Part shown: positions 34,425-45,600 of the stretch, piece after piece
Layout: each line of letters opens with the position of its first letter
Position numbering within the stretch: position 1 is the first letter of the stretch
Origin: Cordylochernes scorpioides
Taxonomy: Eukaryota; Arthropoda; Arachnida; Pseudoscorpiones; Chernetidae
Assembly: GCA_030710605.1 (NCBI GenBank)
Contig: CP092880.1
Coordinates: forward strand, 8,131,313-8,195,312
DNA: 64,000 nt
Direction of reading: 5' to 3'
Notes under the pieces: model-generated
Told to the model about the DNA's origin: nothing
The model's database searches: none
What the model saw: the letters and a program-made list of their open reading frames with translations, nothing else
Program-made: the position numbers and the translations under genes

Positions 34425-34600
34425 ATATATGAAAAAAGAAAAAGACATCTCCTTATCGTGCAACTGAAAGTTTCTGATGGCTTGCGCCATCTATCCGAAC
34501 AAATATCAACTATTCTCGTTGATTTTTTTTAATTATTACAGAATTTGCCAAATACCCATTCTTGATTAATGAAGAAAAGCTAACCATGTACGCCTATCGG
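34425..34600. mobile_element. FB5 foldback fragment, one arm
   Basis: gacatctccttatcgtgcaa, cttgcgccatctatccgaac, tcaactattctcgttgattt, then centre sequence tacccattcttgattaatga. Confidence 0.75.
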
Positions 34601-34769
34601 GCTGTTAGTCCTCATCAGCGTGGTGCAAGCTGTAACTCAACGACCAAAAAAAACTGGTCAATCCATAATTTATATATATTAAAAAAAAAAAAAACTTGAT
34701 ACATCATTAACCTATTCTTACACTTCCTCTATTAAGTTGTTTGAAAAACATTTATCGATATTTTATTTC

Positions 34770-35092
34770 TTGGAATAGCCAAAATATTATATCGATGCTA
34801 TCACAACTATCGGAAGATGACCAACTTCTGTACAACGGAATTGTTTGAGATTCTTCGGTCACATCGCAGGGGAATGGAGTACACCATACTGATTGGAAAG
34901 ACGTCTGGGCGACACATACCTGGACACCCACCGACACGCTTCGTGGACCAATTAAAGGAACTCACTGGCTTAACAGTCGCCGAGATGGTGCATCGAGTTC
35001 AAGACAGAGATGGCTGGCGTAATCGTGTTTGGGATTTAATACAATGGGCCACAACGTTCGCGATCGCGAATAAAATGATATTACTATAAAGG
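34770..35092 (+). pseudogene. LINE ORF2 C-terminal fragment (RTE/CR1-like)
   Basis: Frame reading TELFEILRSHRRGMEYTILI, GKTSGRHIPGHPPTRFVDQL, KELTGLTVAEMVHRVQDRDG, WRNRVWD. This GRRxxGRPxTRWxDQ...DRxxWR pattern is the usual C-terminal tail of many LINE reverse transcriptases. It is truncated at the 5' side and abuts an FB5 foldback. Confidence 0.75.
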
Positions 35093-35094
35093 TA

Positions 35095-35290
35095 TTAAGA
35101 AAAAGGCATCTCCTTATCGTGCAACTGAAAGTTGCTGATGGCTTGCGCCATCTATCGGAATAATCTATCGGTATTTGGCCAATTCTGGAATAATTAAAAA
35201 TCAACGAGAATAGTTGATATTTATTCCGATAGATGGCGCAAGCCATCAGCAACTTTCAGTTGCACGATAAGGAGATGCCTTTTTCTTAAT
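35095..35290. mobile_element. FB5 foldback, nearly perfect hairpin
   Basis: Two arms of about 90 bp: aaaaaggcatctccttatcg, gcaactgaaagttgctgatg, gcttgcgccatctatcggaa and their complements, around a short AT centre. Confidence 0.85.
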
Positions 35291-36271
35291 TTATGCACCT
35301 TATCCCAGTACAATGTCACATTTGTACTATTTTTTTCACACTATAAATGTGTCCCATTTTTTTTACCCACCCTATGTTTGTACCCATAGGATGTTATGTA
35401 AAACCAATAAAGTGATCTACTTTTTCTACAAAAAAACTACAAATAAACTATGTGAGCAATAATAGTATTCAATATTATTCTGTAAAAAAATATTATTTAG
35501 AGATTGTACATAGAATATCAGCCCGTTGAAGAACAGTATATTTGCTTGAAAGCTTGCAAATTTAAATTAAAAAAAAACTTTTTACCTGATATTTATTTTT
35601 ACTTTTACAAATAAACTATAATATCGTTGAAGCTTACTGCATAAAACAAAAATAAAACACAACAAAAAATACTATCGAAGTTTATTTGAAAGTTTGTGGT
35701 AGTGTGGTGAATTCTTTATTGAGATGTTTCAAAATGTTTTTATTTATTCATTTATTTATTTTTTATTTTTACTCTCTCCCCAAGAAGTCCTTGCATCATC
35801 AGACCAGGTTATGAATATTTATGCAAAGGGTTTCCACGCCACCCAGGAGGTACCTGCTCAGCGCGTTAGCCTTTGTTTATAGTGGCGCTTCGCCTCCCGT
35901 AGAAGCCCTATTCCACTCTTCTGGCACAACCAGAGCATCCAACTCGCTCTCGGCCGAGCTGATGGTCCAGGCCCTGCCAGGAACTGGTCTGCCGATGCTA
36001 TGGACTCCTCAGTCTCAAAGAGTCAGGGGAGGGGAAAGCCTCAATATCAGAGGAAACATAAATTCGGACAGAGTCTCAAAGCAGACCCACCTTCTACCTC
36101 ACTTCCCAACTGACTGACGTCCCATTGTTGGACCGTTGGAAACGAGATTTTTATAGCGAGTCCTAATGATTTTTAATATATATAAAATGATAATTTATAT
36201 TTAAATTATATATACAAAAATATATTTATAAATAAAAATATATTTACAAAAATTATCGTGCTAAAATGTAT
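35291..36271. other. mostly AT-rich, one GC-richer patch
   Basis: 35820-36120 is less AT-rich and open for 98 codons, but the peptide is unlike anything I recognise. The rest is featureless. Confidence 0.4.
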
Positions 36272-36820
36272 TGTTACGACGCTTCTCAGCCGTCGATGTT
36301 TGCGTTCAAGGTTCTAAGAGAACAATGTGGATTCTTTAGGATACAGCTTAGTGCGGTATGTTTATTGTAAGAGCTTAAAGAGTAGATAAGTAACTATACA
36401 GTAGAAGATTGACTTGCCTTCAATGCCGCCACTAGAGGGATCCTTCTCCGCTACCGTCTTCCCGGTCAGTCCATACGGCCACACGTTCGGGGCCCACCTG
36501 CTGCGTCTGTTGTCCCGCCGTTCTCCCTGCTGCAGGTCCCGTTGTCATCAGACATACTTCTCTCCCTAGACTGCTGTCTCTGCCAGACAGTCTTCTCGGC
36601 TCACACCAATCCCCGGCAGGCCGGCCAGCTGACTCGGCTGATCCCTTCCCCACGGCGACGCCAGCTGGACTGCCTCCCGACCGTCTGCCACCCCCCTCCT
36701 CTGGAATTTCGTCAATCCACAATTCCCTGAAGGAGCCCCGGCATACCTTCTCTCTTGGCTTCCCCACGTCTTCTCTTCTATTTCTCTGCTGCATCGCTTC
36801 AGTATATTGAATCACAAGAT
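36272..36820 (-). mobile_element. possible solo LTR (low confidence)
   Basis: Minus strand ends cttacaataaacataccgca ... gaagcgtcgtaaca, with a polyadenylation-like AATAAA about 100 bp before an ACA end, and a GC-rich 5' part (36420-36800). Plus-strand start is TGTTACGACG. The other border and a target duplication were not found. Confidence 0.3.
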
Positions 36821-37231
36821 TTCTCGATTGAAGATTTTCTTCAATAATATAAATTAAATCGATATTTTAAACTTTTTAAAATATTAATATTTATATGAAA
36901 AGTTTGAAAAATGATGTATATATTTTCGGAAAGAAATATATATTCTTTTTACAAATGCTTAAACATTTTTTTTTTTTTTTTCAAATTCAAAATGATTAAA
37001 GTATCACTGAACAAATGACCTGGCTTCGTCCAGATTACACCTGGGTAAAAGTTTGTCCGACCAATATTGTTTTAACTATTATTATAATTATTATTACTAG
37101 TAGTAGAGAGTAGAAGTGATAGTTTCTTTATTTCTCGACTTAGAGCGCTATGTCCCCCTGGAGACACTTGAACTTTAAACATGAACAAAAATTTTGAAAG
37201 AAAAGAAGAAAGATATTTTAAATAAAAAAAA

Positions 37232-37410
37232 GTCGGTGGATGAGATGGTAACAACACCCTCGATTCCCGACAGTCATGAACCGGGATTGAATCCCGCGTT
37301 AAAATTTGTTTAATATGTGAATAACCTCTTCACATATTTATTCCCAGTTTCAATTATCATGAACTAGGTTGCTCTTGCTGAGCGGTACCTATTAATGTGA
37401 TTTTGAACCA
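37232..37410 (+). mobile_element. tRNA-derived SINE, family S2, + copy
   Basis: Starts gtcggtggatgagatggtaa and ends gtgattttgaacca. Confidence 0.83.
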
Positions 37411-37914
37411 GAATATTTTAAATATGTACAGAATTAGTATGCAAGTTAGTTAGATGAAAAGATAGAAAAAATATCAACACAATTGATATATGTACAAAGG
37501 TTTGGTATGCAAATTTAGTTAAATGAAATCAATTGTAAAGTATTGTGTGTATTCGAGAAAAGCAATTTACAAATTTAAAAAAAAAAAGTTTTAAGGAATT
37601 TTATTTGAATGAAAAATGCTAGATATTAGAGAATTATTCAATTAAAACAATACTAAAAAGAATTAATTTCTAAATAAAAGCGTTCCAATATAATTTAGTA
37701 GTTTTTTTAAAAATAAAATTCAAAATAAATCTGCAAAATGAGTTGAATTTTATATATTTGTCTTTTTTTGAAATTAGATCAAACGGGTTTGATAGTAAAT
37801 AAAGAACAATTGTATCTTCAACGCGACGAGTGGATTGGTGAACCTGATTTAAAAAAAAATAAACGGATTTTACTAATCTTATAAAATCTTTAAGAAATGA
37901 AAACATTAAAACAT
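37411..37914. other. nothing recognised
   Basis: Very AT-rich intron DNA. Confidence 0.5.
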
Positions 37915-38144
37915 GAATGTTTCTTTTAAACATAAAACAAACTTCTACTATACTTACTGCAATGAAACATAATTGGGAGGGCTTGTCTAACTCTGCAACA
38001 ATAGCGCGTGCGTTTTATGCGAACTCTACACGCCTTACTCAAAAAATCTATAAAAGTTTATGTTATAAGGCTATATATGTTGCATGGTTCTATATGGTGT
38101 AAGATACAGATAAACATGTAAAAAAAAATAGAAAAAAAAAAAAA

Positions 38145-38428
38145 TAAAAAGGTCAGGTGTTGATATTAAAAATAAAAAATGGCATATCCTGACCAAAAGC
38201 ACATGTGCTTTACAGAAGGCAGAGCTCCATCTGGTGGAACAGAAATCAACTAAACATTGATTCACATTGATTGAAACATCGTGGATTGCTTTTATTGATT
38301 TTCAAGAAATTGGGTTGGCCAAATATCAGGGAACAGGTTAAATCAATGTTTAGTTGATTTCTGTTCTATCAGATGGCGCTTTGCCTTCTGTAAAGCACAT
38401 GTGCTCCTGGTCAGGATATGTCATTTTT
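38145..38428. mobile_element. FB6 foldback
   Basis: Inverted arms: catatcctgaccaaaagcac, atgtgctttacagaaggcag, gaacagaaatcaactaaaca at the left with complements at 38338-38428. About 75 bp of unrelated centre. Confidence 0.82.
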
Positions 38429-39539
38429 ACAGATAAATATGTGATGGATAGGATCCTATTAACTGGGGCACGAGAGTGCTACTATGGATATGGAGGCGGT
38501 TCTATTTTTCTATGATTAGTTCTATTGCTCTGGTGCATGATGGCATCCACGTAGCCCGGTTCAGAGATGTGTTCACTAATTATCTTTTTTTATTCTTCCC
38601 TTGGGTTCTATCTACCGCGCGCGTTCGTTATCTTCCACACAATAACTTTCTTTACCGGGAAACTTTAATCTCCGTTTGCGTCTTCCCCAATGTCCTGCAG
38701 ACATCACGAATCTAAAGGATAGATGTTAGTTATGCGGTATAAAGTTGTCCTTTTTTGCGGAAACTTTTTTTTTTTTTTGGTGCATGCATTTCTCAGCACA
38801 ACTTTTAACCACCCTTCCGTTTCAAGAGTCAAAATGTTGCGCCATCTGTTTGACCATCCTGGATGAAGTGACAAAGCCGCAACATCAGCTTTAACAAACA
38901 AAGGTAGGCTCATCTGGAGACCATGGTTTAGGGTTATGGCCTCGTCCCTTGGTTTTGTGTAATTCAATCGCAATTCACAAACTCTTCCAAATTGGCCAAA
39001 GAGGTATTCAGCTAGGAAAGTGGCTTGTGCCCATTCTAATATTTGTTAAAATTGATTAATTTCATTCTGTCAAATTTTGCATCCAAACTAGCCGTTAGTG
39101 AATCCACGCTCTTCAAATGCTCCCAATGTAGAGATCCATCGCTTCCTCGGTCATGGATATAATTCCCCATAAAGATAAACCGCGCGATTTATGGCGTGTC
39201 AAGGTTTTACCATTCCTTTATATAAATGAATATTGCTTGTTTTTTGCCAACCCAGATTTGGGGTTAAAGCATGCATGCATACATACACATATTTGCGAAA
39301 ATGCCCGTCCCACTCAATGAATACCACTTCGGGGCAAAATGAAGGCTTCTTGCAAAATGCTCCGAATTCCTGCAAGCTTCTGTTGCGCTGTTTGCTTGCG
39401 GTAAATCGAGGCATGGCGAAACAAAGCAGAGAAAGGATCGACCTCGCGTCCAGCTGCATTCCACTCTCGGCCTCAAGATAACCATCTCCTGGCGACAAGG
39501 CTGTTGCTGTGTCGACGGCGCCAGCATGTGTGGAAGGCT
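38429..39539. other. nothing recognised
   Basis: Mixed composition; a 117-codon minus-strand frame at 39552-39199 has no recognisable motif and no matching splice context was found. Confidence 0.4.
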
Positions 39540-39890
39540 TGTCGTCGACCAAACTTCCGGGCCTGGATCCCGATTTGGAGCGGGTTTAATTTTAGAAGGC
39601 CCCTCTCGCTGAGCGGGCGTCCGTCGCTGTCGCCGTGGATTGCTTCAGGCGCCCCGCTCCGCCGCCGCCGCGGGCCCGGCCCTCCCCCGGGACCTTCCCC
39701 GCACGTCGCCGACCGCGCTCCTACCCCCGTGCCACTTCTACCCTAGTTCCCAGCTCGTGCCCGCGGCACTCGCTCTGCGTGCCACTACCGCCGTGCCGGG
39801 ATGTCAACGCCATCCATCTCCTGGTGCCGGCTTGCCACTCCTCGCTGCTGCACCAGGTAGCTTGCCATTCAGCGATGTGACTCTCGGAAT
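39540..39890. promoter_or_regulatory. second GC-rich island inside intron 2
   Basis: High CpG stretch (ccgccgccgccgcgggcccg and surroundings). A donor-like CAG|GTAGCT at 39857 is in an open frame, but that frame has no ATG between the stop near 39590 and the donor. Function unknown. Confidence 0.35.
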
Positions 39891-40849
39891 ATAATAACTA
39901 GATTTATTTATCTTTTGTACAACTAACCCCTTAATTGCCATAAGCTACCTTAGAACATTAACTAATGGACGCAAAACTAGGCTCGGCATGCTAATTTTAA
40001 CCCAGAATTAACGCCGTTCAACATAATTGAAATGGCCAAAACATACATTAAGCTGATCGAGTTAGTGTTGTCAGGGCCCTCATAGCTTCTAAAATTTCAT
40101 GAAACGCATAGAAATCTATCTCTAGTTTGGAATATAGACGTCTTTAGTACTTGCAGCGCATACGTGCGTCACTCAATCGACGGAACGGTGGTTCCTGATA
40201 CGTACCACCAAAGTTATTGCCAATCCGCCAATATGTCCTCCAGCTCGTTAATCTTCTTTAGTCGCGCGAGGGAGGAACAAGAACCTGCCCATATGATCTA
40301 GGAACTTTGTAGATGTGTGGATACTGCGCGTAGGTGCCCGTCTTCTGCTGACGGTCAAAACGGCCAACCAGCCTTGAGACCTCCAGTGAAACTGTTAAAA
40401 GCAAATACTTCAATGGCCACCCGATTCTGTACAGCCCCATCGGTGTGTGCAAATGACTGAATTGGAGTGGCACCTTGTAAACACGTGGTGTACAAAAGAA
40501 CCTACAATGTGTTGCATCATTGAACCCGAGTTTCTAGTGGAATGAGACATGCTGTTTCATCTTTACAGTTCCTATACGTCTTCTTTGAAGTTAGATAGAG
40601 TAGGGCCTCCGTCAGCATTGTGCCGGCTGTACCTTTGTTCCGATAGATGGCAGTAATGCCCAATTGCACGATCAGAAGCTATCATGGTCGTTAAAAGGGA
40701 GAAAGTGTTGATGCACTTTAATCGGCCAACTTGACAAAAGAACAAGGCCTTCGCGATGGGTGTGTACTCCCATCCCGCCCATGCTACCTAACCCTTCTCT
40801 TCCAAATTTTATAGCTAATCTCTTTATAACATCGATTCATCGTTGATAA
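39891..40849. other. nothing recognised
   Basis: Includes ccgatagatggcagtaatgc (40640), loosely like foldback FB5; otherwise unclassified. Confidence 0.4.
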
Positions 40850-41021
40850 GTCGGTGGACGAGTGGGTAACCCCCTCGATTCCCGACAGTCATGAACCGGG
40901 ATTGAATCCCGCGTTTAAATTTTGTTTAATATGTGAATAACCTTCACATATTATTCATTGTTCAATTATCATGAACTAGGTTGCTCTTGCTGAGCGGTAC
41001 CTATTAATGTGATTTGAACCA
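40850..41021 (+). mobile_element. tRNA-derived SINE, family S2, with target duplication
   Basis: Flanked by gattcatcgttg on both sides (about 40834-40845 and 41022-41033), which proves retroposition and sets the element length at about 172 bp. Confidence 0.86.
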
Positions 41022-41271
41022 GATTCATCGTTGTAAATAATGAATTAAGAGAATTTTATATTGTTATTTTGGTATCGTTATGATGATTTTTGGCCACTTT
41101 GCAGCCTTCTTTCTTTGCCTCTGATCGAGCGAGCTACTGTGACGACCGCCCCGCCCTCGGGATGTCCCAAGGTAGAGGCGGCGTAAAAGCTGATTGAATA
41201 AGGCCAGCATAAAGTGGAAATATTCAAGGTCAATATGGATTACGTTTATTTGGACTAAGTTCATACAAATG

Positions 41272-41498
41272 CACTCATGGACAAAACTTAAGGAATTTTT
41301 TTTTTATGTCGCCGATCGTCTATTTTTTCCCCTCTTTTTTTTTTTTTTGAAGTAGACAGAGGCAATTTTGTTCCCACATAGTTATCTCGTGTGTCTTGAA
41401 TAAAGGTCACTGTATATCAAATTTCTTTCAGAGTTATTTGTCTGAATCCCGATATACACGCTAAAAAGTACAACTTCTTCAAGTTTTGTCCATGAGTT
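41272..41498. mobile_element. mariner-type MITE
   Basis: Left end CACTCATGGACAAAACTTAA, right end gttttgtccatgag. Inverted relative to the 5839 copy, with long T runs in the interior. Confidence 0.8.
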
Positions 41499-41616
41499 AA
41501 TACACTTTAAAATTTGAATTAAACATCTATATAAGAGATAGTACTGTTAATTCTAATGAAATTATATGACAATATGATTTACTACTATCTTAAATTGTAA
41601 ATTTCTTATTTATATA

Positions 41617-41906
41617 CACCTATCCCCCGATTTACACGGTAGATACGTTCCTGAGAAAAACGTGTAAATCGGGGGATAGGTGTACACAGAAATAAAAATA
41701 AAATGCATTGACAGGTTAAAATATGTAGTCAGCACATAAGCGCGGGATTCCTCGTGAGATGTGTACACAGCGCATGTGTTCAATCACAGTAGCATTTAGT
41801 ATAGTGCGATAAAAACAACAACAAAAAAAAAAAAAAAACTTATTTGGAAAACCGTGTAAAAGCGAAAACGTGTAAAACAAGTACCGTGTAAATCGGGGGA
41901 TAGGTG
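41617..41906. mobile_element. MITE with CACCTATCCCCCGATTTACA ends (empty-site copy)
   Basis: 290 bp with TA on both sides, closely matching 33273-33810 without the LINE insert. The interior reads gtacacagcgcatgtgttca across the site that is filled in the other copy. Confidence 0.87.
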
Positions 41907-42619
41907 TATTATAACTCTATATATTTTATCGAATATTTTTTTTGCTCGAAAGAAAAAAAAAAGGAATTATCAAAATATGTGAATGTCTTGTAATATAGGA
42001 AGGGATTAGCGGTGTGTTTTTTTCTTCAAAATGATGCGTTCTGTCAACAAAATCGCTACCACCATCATGCTATTAGAATTTTTTCAAGTTCGGCTTTATC
42101 CCTAAATGTCTTTTTTTATTATTCTATTCTACCAATTTGGACTTTTCAATGTGTTTTTGACTGATAAAATCTGATGTTAAAGATAATTAGAGAAAATCTC
42201 AACGCCGACATTCAAAATTCACTAACCCCAAACATATATCTCGGTTGTATTTTCAAATGCCTCGTAGACCTTCAATCAGAAGACATTTTCATAGATGGCG
42301 GAGTGTGTGGGGCATAGAAGTATCTACCTGATTCATCTATTAGCGAAGAAGATATGATACTTTTCACCTAATAAAAAAGAAAATCTAAAAATAGACTTAC
42401 TTCAATGTCAAAATGTTTTTCTACATATGAAAAAAAGTGTTTAGGTTGTAAAAAAAAAAAAGAGCTTGTTTAAACTTTCTCTCTTCTAAGAGTTGCTCGG
42501 GGCCTCCTGCATCTGGGCAGTCGCTACACTCGAGGTGAAGTGCCCCGGCGGTCTCAAGAGGCTCTTGGAACTCTGGCAGCCTACCAAGTTCTGTTTACCA
42601 GCTGTGGTGTGCTGCTGTT
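41907..42619. other. nothing recognised
   Basis: AT-rich spacer up to the 72-bp array. Confidence 0.45.
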
Positions 42620-45600
42620 TTTATACCAAGTACACACGGTACAAGTCGTTATGTTGTCACTGTTCTTGTACCAAGTACACACGGTACAAGTCATTGTTGG
42701 ATAATTAGTGACTGCTTTTACTGTTGGTGTCACCGTTCTTATACCAAGTACACACGGTACAAGTCATTGTTGGATAATTAGTGACTGCTTTTACTGTTGG
42801 TGCCACCGTTCTTATACCTAGTACACACGGTACAAGTCATTATTGGATAATTAGTGACTGCTTTTACTGTTGGGGCAACGTTCTTATACATAGTACACAC
42901 GGTACAAGTCATTGTTGGATAATTAGTGACTGCTTTTACTGTTGGGGCAACGTTCTTATACCTAGTACACACGGTACAAGTCATTATTGGATAATTAGTG
43001 ACTGCTTTTACTGTTGGGGCAACGTTCTTATACATAGTACACACGGTACAAGTCATTGTTGGATAATTAGTGGCTGCTTTTACTGTTGGGGCAACGTTCT
43101 TATACATAGTACACACGGTACAAGTCATTATTGGATAATTAGTGACTGCTTTTACTGTTGGGGCAACGTTCTTATACCAAGTACACACGGTACAAGTCAT
43201 TGTTGGATAATTAGTGACTGCTTTTATTGTTGGGGCAACGTTCTTATACATAGTACACACGGTACAAGTCATTATTGGATAATTAGTGACTGATTTTACT
43301 GTTGGGGCAACGTTCTTGTACCAAGTACACACGGTACAAATCATTGTTGGATATTTAGTGACTGCTTTTACTGTTGGGGCAACGTTCTTATACATAGTAC
43401 ACACGGTACAAGTCATTGTTGGATATTTAGTGACTGCTTTTACTGTTGGGGCAACGTTCTTATACCAAGTACACACGGTACAAATCATTGTTGGATATTT
43501 AGTGACTACTTTTACTGTTGGGGCAACGTTCTTATACATAGTACACACGGTACAAATCATTGTTGGATATTTAGTGACTGCTTTTACTGTTGGGGCAACG
43601 TTCTTATACCAAGTACACACGGTACAAATCATTGTTGGATATTTAGTGACTGCTTTTACTGTTGGGGCAACGTTCTTATACCAAGTACACACGGTACAAA
43701 TCATTGTTGGATATTTAGTGACTACTTTTACTGTTGGGGCAACGTTCTTATACCAAGTACACACGGTACAAATCATTGTTGGATATTTAGTGACTGCTTT
43801 TACTGTTGGGGCAACGTTCTTATACCAAGTACACACGGTACAAATCATTGTTGGATATTTAGTGACTGCTTTTACCGTTGGGGCAACGTTCTTATACCAA
43901 GTACACACGGTACAAATCATTGTTGGATATTTAGTGACTGCTTTTACTGTTGGGGCAACGTTCTTATACATAGTACACACGGTACAAATCATTGTTGGAT
44001 ATTTAGTGACTGCTTTTACTGTTGGGGCAACGTTCTTATACCAAGTACACACGGTACAAGTCATTGTTGGATAATTAGTGGCTGCTTTTACTGTTGGGGC
44101 AACGTTCTTATACATAGTACACACGGTACAAGTCATTATTGGATAATTAGTGACTGCTTTTACTGTTGGGGCAACGTTCTTATACCAAGTACACACGGTA
44201 CAAGTCATTGTTGGATAATTAGTGACTGCTTTTACTGTTGGGGCAACGTTCTTATACATAGTACACACGGTACAAGTCATTGTTGGATAATTAGTGGCTG
44301 CTTTTACTGTTGGGGCAACGTTCTTATACATAGTACACACGGTACAAGTCATTATTGGATAATTAGTGACTGCTTTTACTGTTGGGGCAACGTTCTTATA
44401 CCAAGTACACACGGTACAAGTCATTGTTGGATAATTAGTGACTGCTTTTATTGTTGGGGCAACGTTCTTATACATAGTACACACGGTACAAGTCATTATT
44501 GGATAATTAGTGACTGATTTTACTGTTGGGGCAACGTTCTTGTACCAAGTACACACGGTACAAATCATTGTTGGATATTTAGTGACTGCTTTTACTGTTG
44601 GGGCAACGTTCTTATACATAGTACACACGGTACAAGTCATTGTTGGATATTTAGTGACTGCTTTTACTGTTGGGGCAACGTTCTTATACCAAGTACACAC
44701 GGTACAAATCATTGTTGGATATTTAGTGACTACTTTTACTGTTGGGGCAACGTTCTTATACATAGTACACACGGTACAAATCATTGTTGGATATTTAGTG
44801 ACTGCTTTTACTGTTGGGGCAACGTTCTTATACCAAGTACACACGGTACAAATCATTGTTGGATATTTAGTGACTGCTTTTACTGTTGGGGCAACGTTCT
44901 TATACCAAGTACACACGGTACAAATCATTGTTGGATATTTAGTGACTACTTTTACTGTTGGGGCAACGTTCTTATACCAAGTACACACGGTACAAATCAT
45001 TGTTGGATATTTAGTGACTGCTTTTACTGTTGGGGCAACGTTCTTATACCAAGTACACACGGTACAAATCATTGTTGGATATTTAGTGACTGCTTTTACT
45101 GTTGGGGCAACGTTCTTATACCAAGTACACACGGTACAAATCATTGTTGGATATTTAGTGACTGCTTTTACTGTTGGGGCAACGTTCTTATACATAGTAC
45201 ACACGGTACAAATCATTGTTGGATATTTAGTGACTGCTTTTACTGTTGGGGCAACGTTCTTATACCAAGTACACACGGTACAAGTCATTGTTGGATAATT
45301 AGTGGCTGCTTTTACTGTTGGGGCAACGTTCTTATACATAGTACACACGGTACAAGTCATTATTGGATAATTAGTGACTGCTTTTACTGTTGGGGCAACG
45401 TTCTTATACCAAGTACACACGGTACAAGTCATTGTTGGACAATTAGTGACTGCTTTTATTGTTGGGGCAACGTTCTTATACATAGTACACACGGTACAAG
45501 TCATTATTGGATAATTAGTGACTGATTTTACTGTTGGGGCAACGTTCTTGTACCAAGTACACACGGTACAAATCATTGTTGGATATTTAGTGACTGCTTT

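Noticed and set aside
36432..36815. 127-codon minus-strand frame, Gly/Arg-rich
   Set aside because: No ATG context or motif is convincing; the GC-rich stretch may be part of a long terminal repeat.
39199..39552. 117-codon minus-strand frame
   Set aside because: No known domain, no splice pairing found, composition like intergenic DNA.
39635..39856. Second alternative first exon in phase with exon 3
   Set aside because: The frame has no ATG between the upstream stop and the donor.
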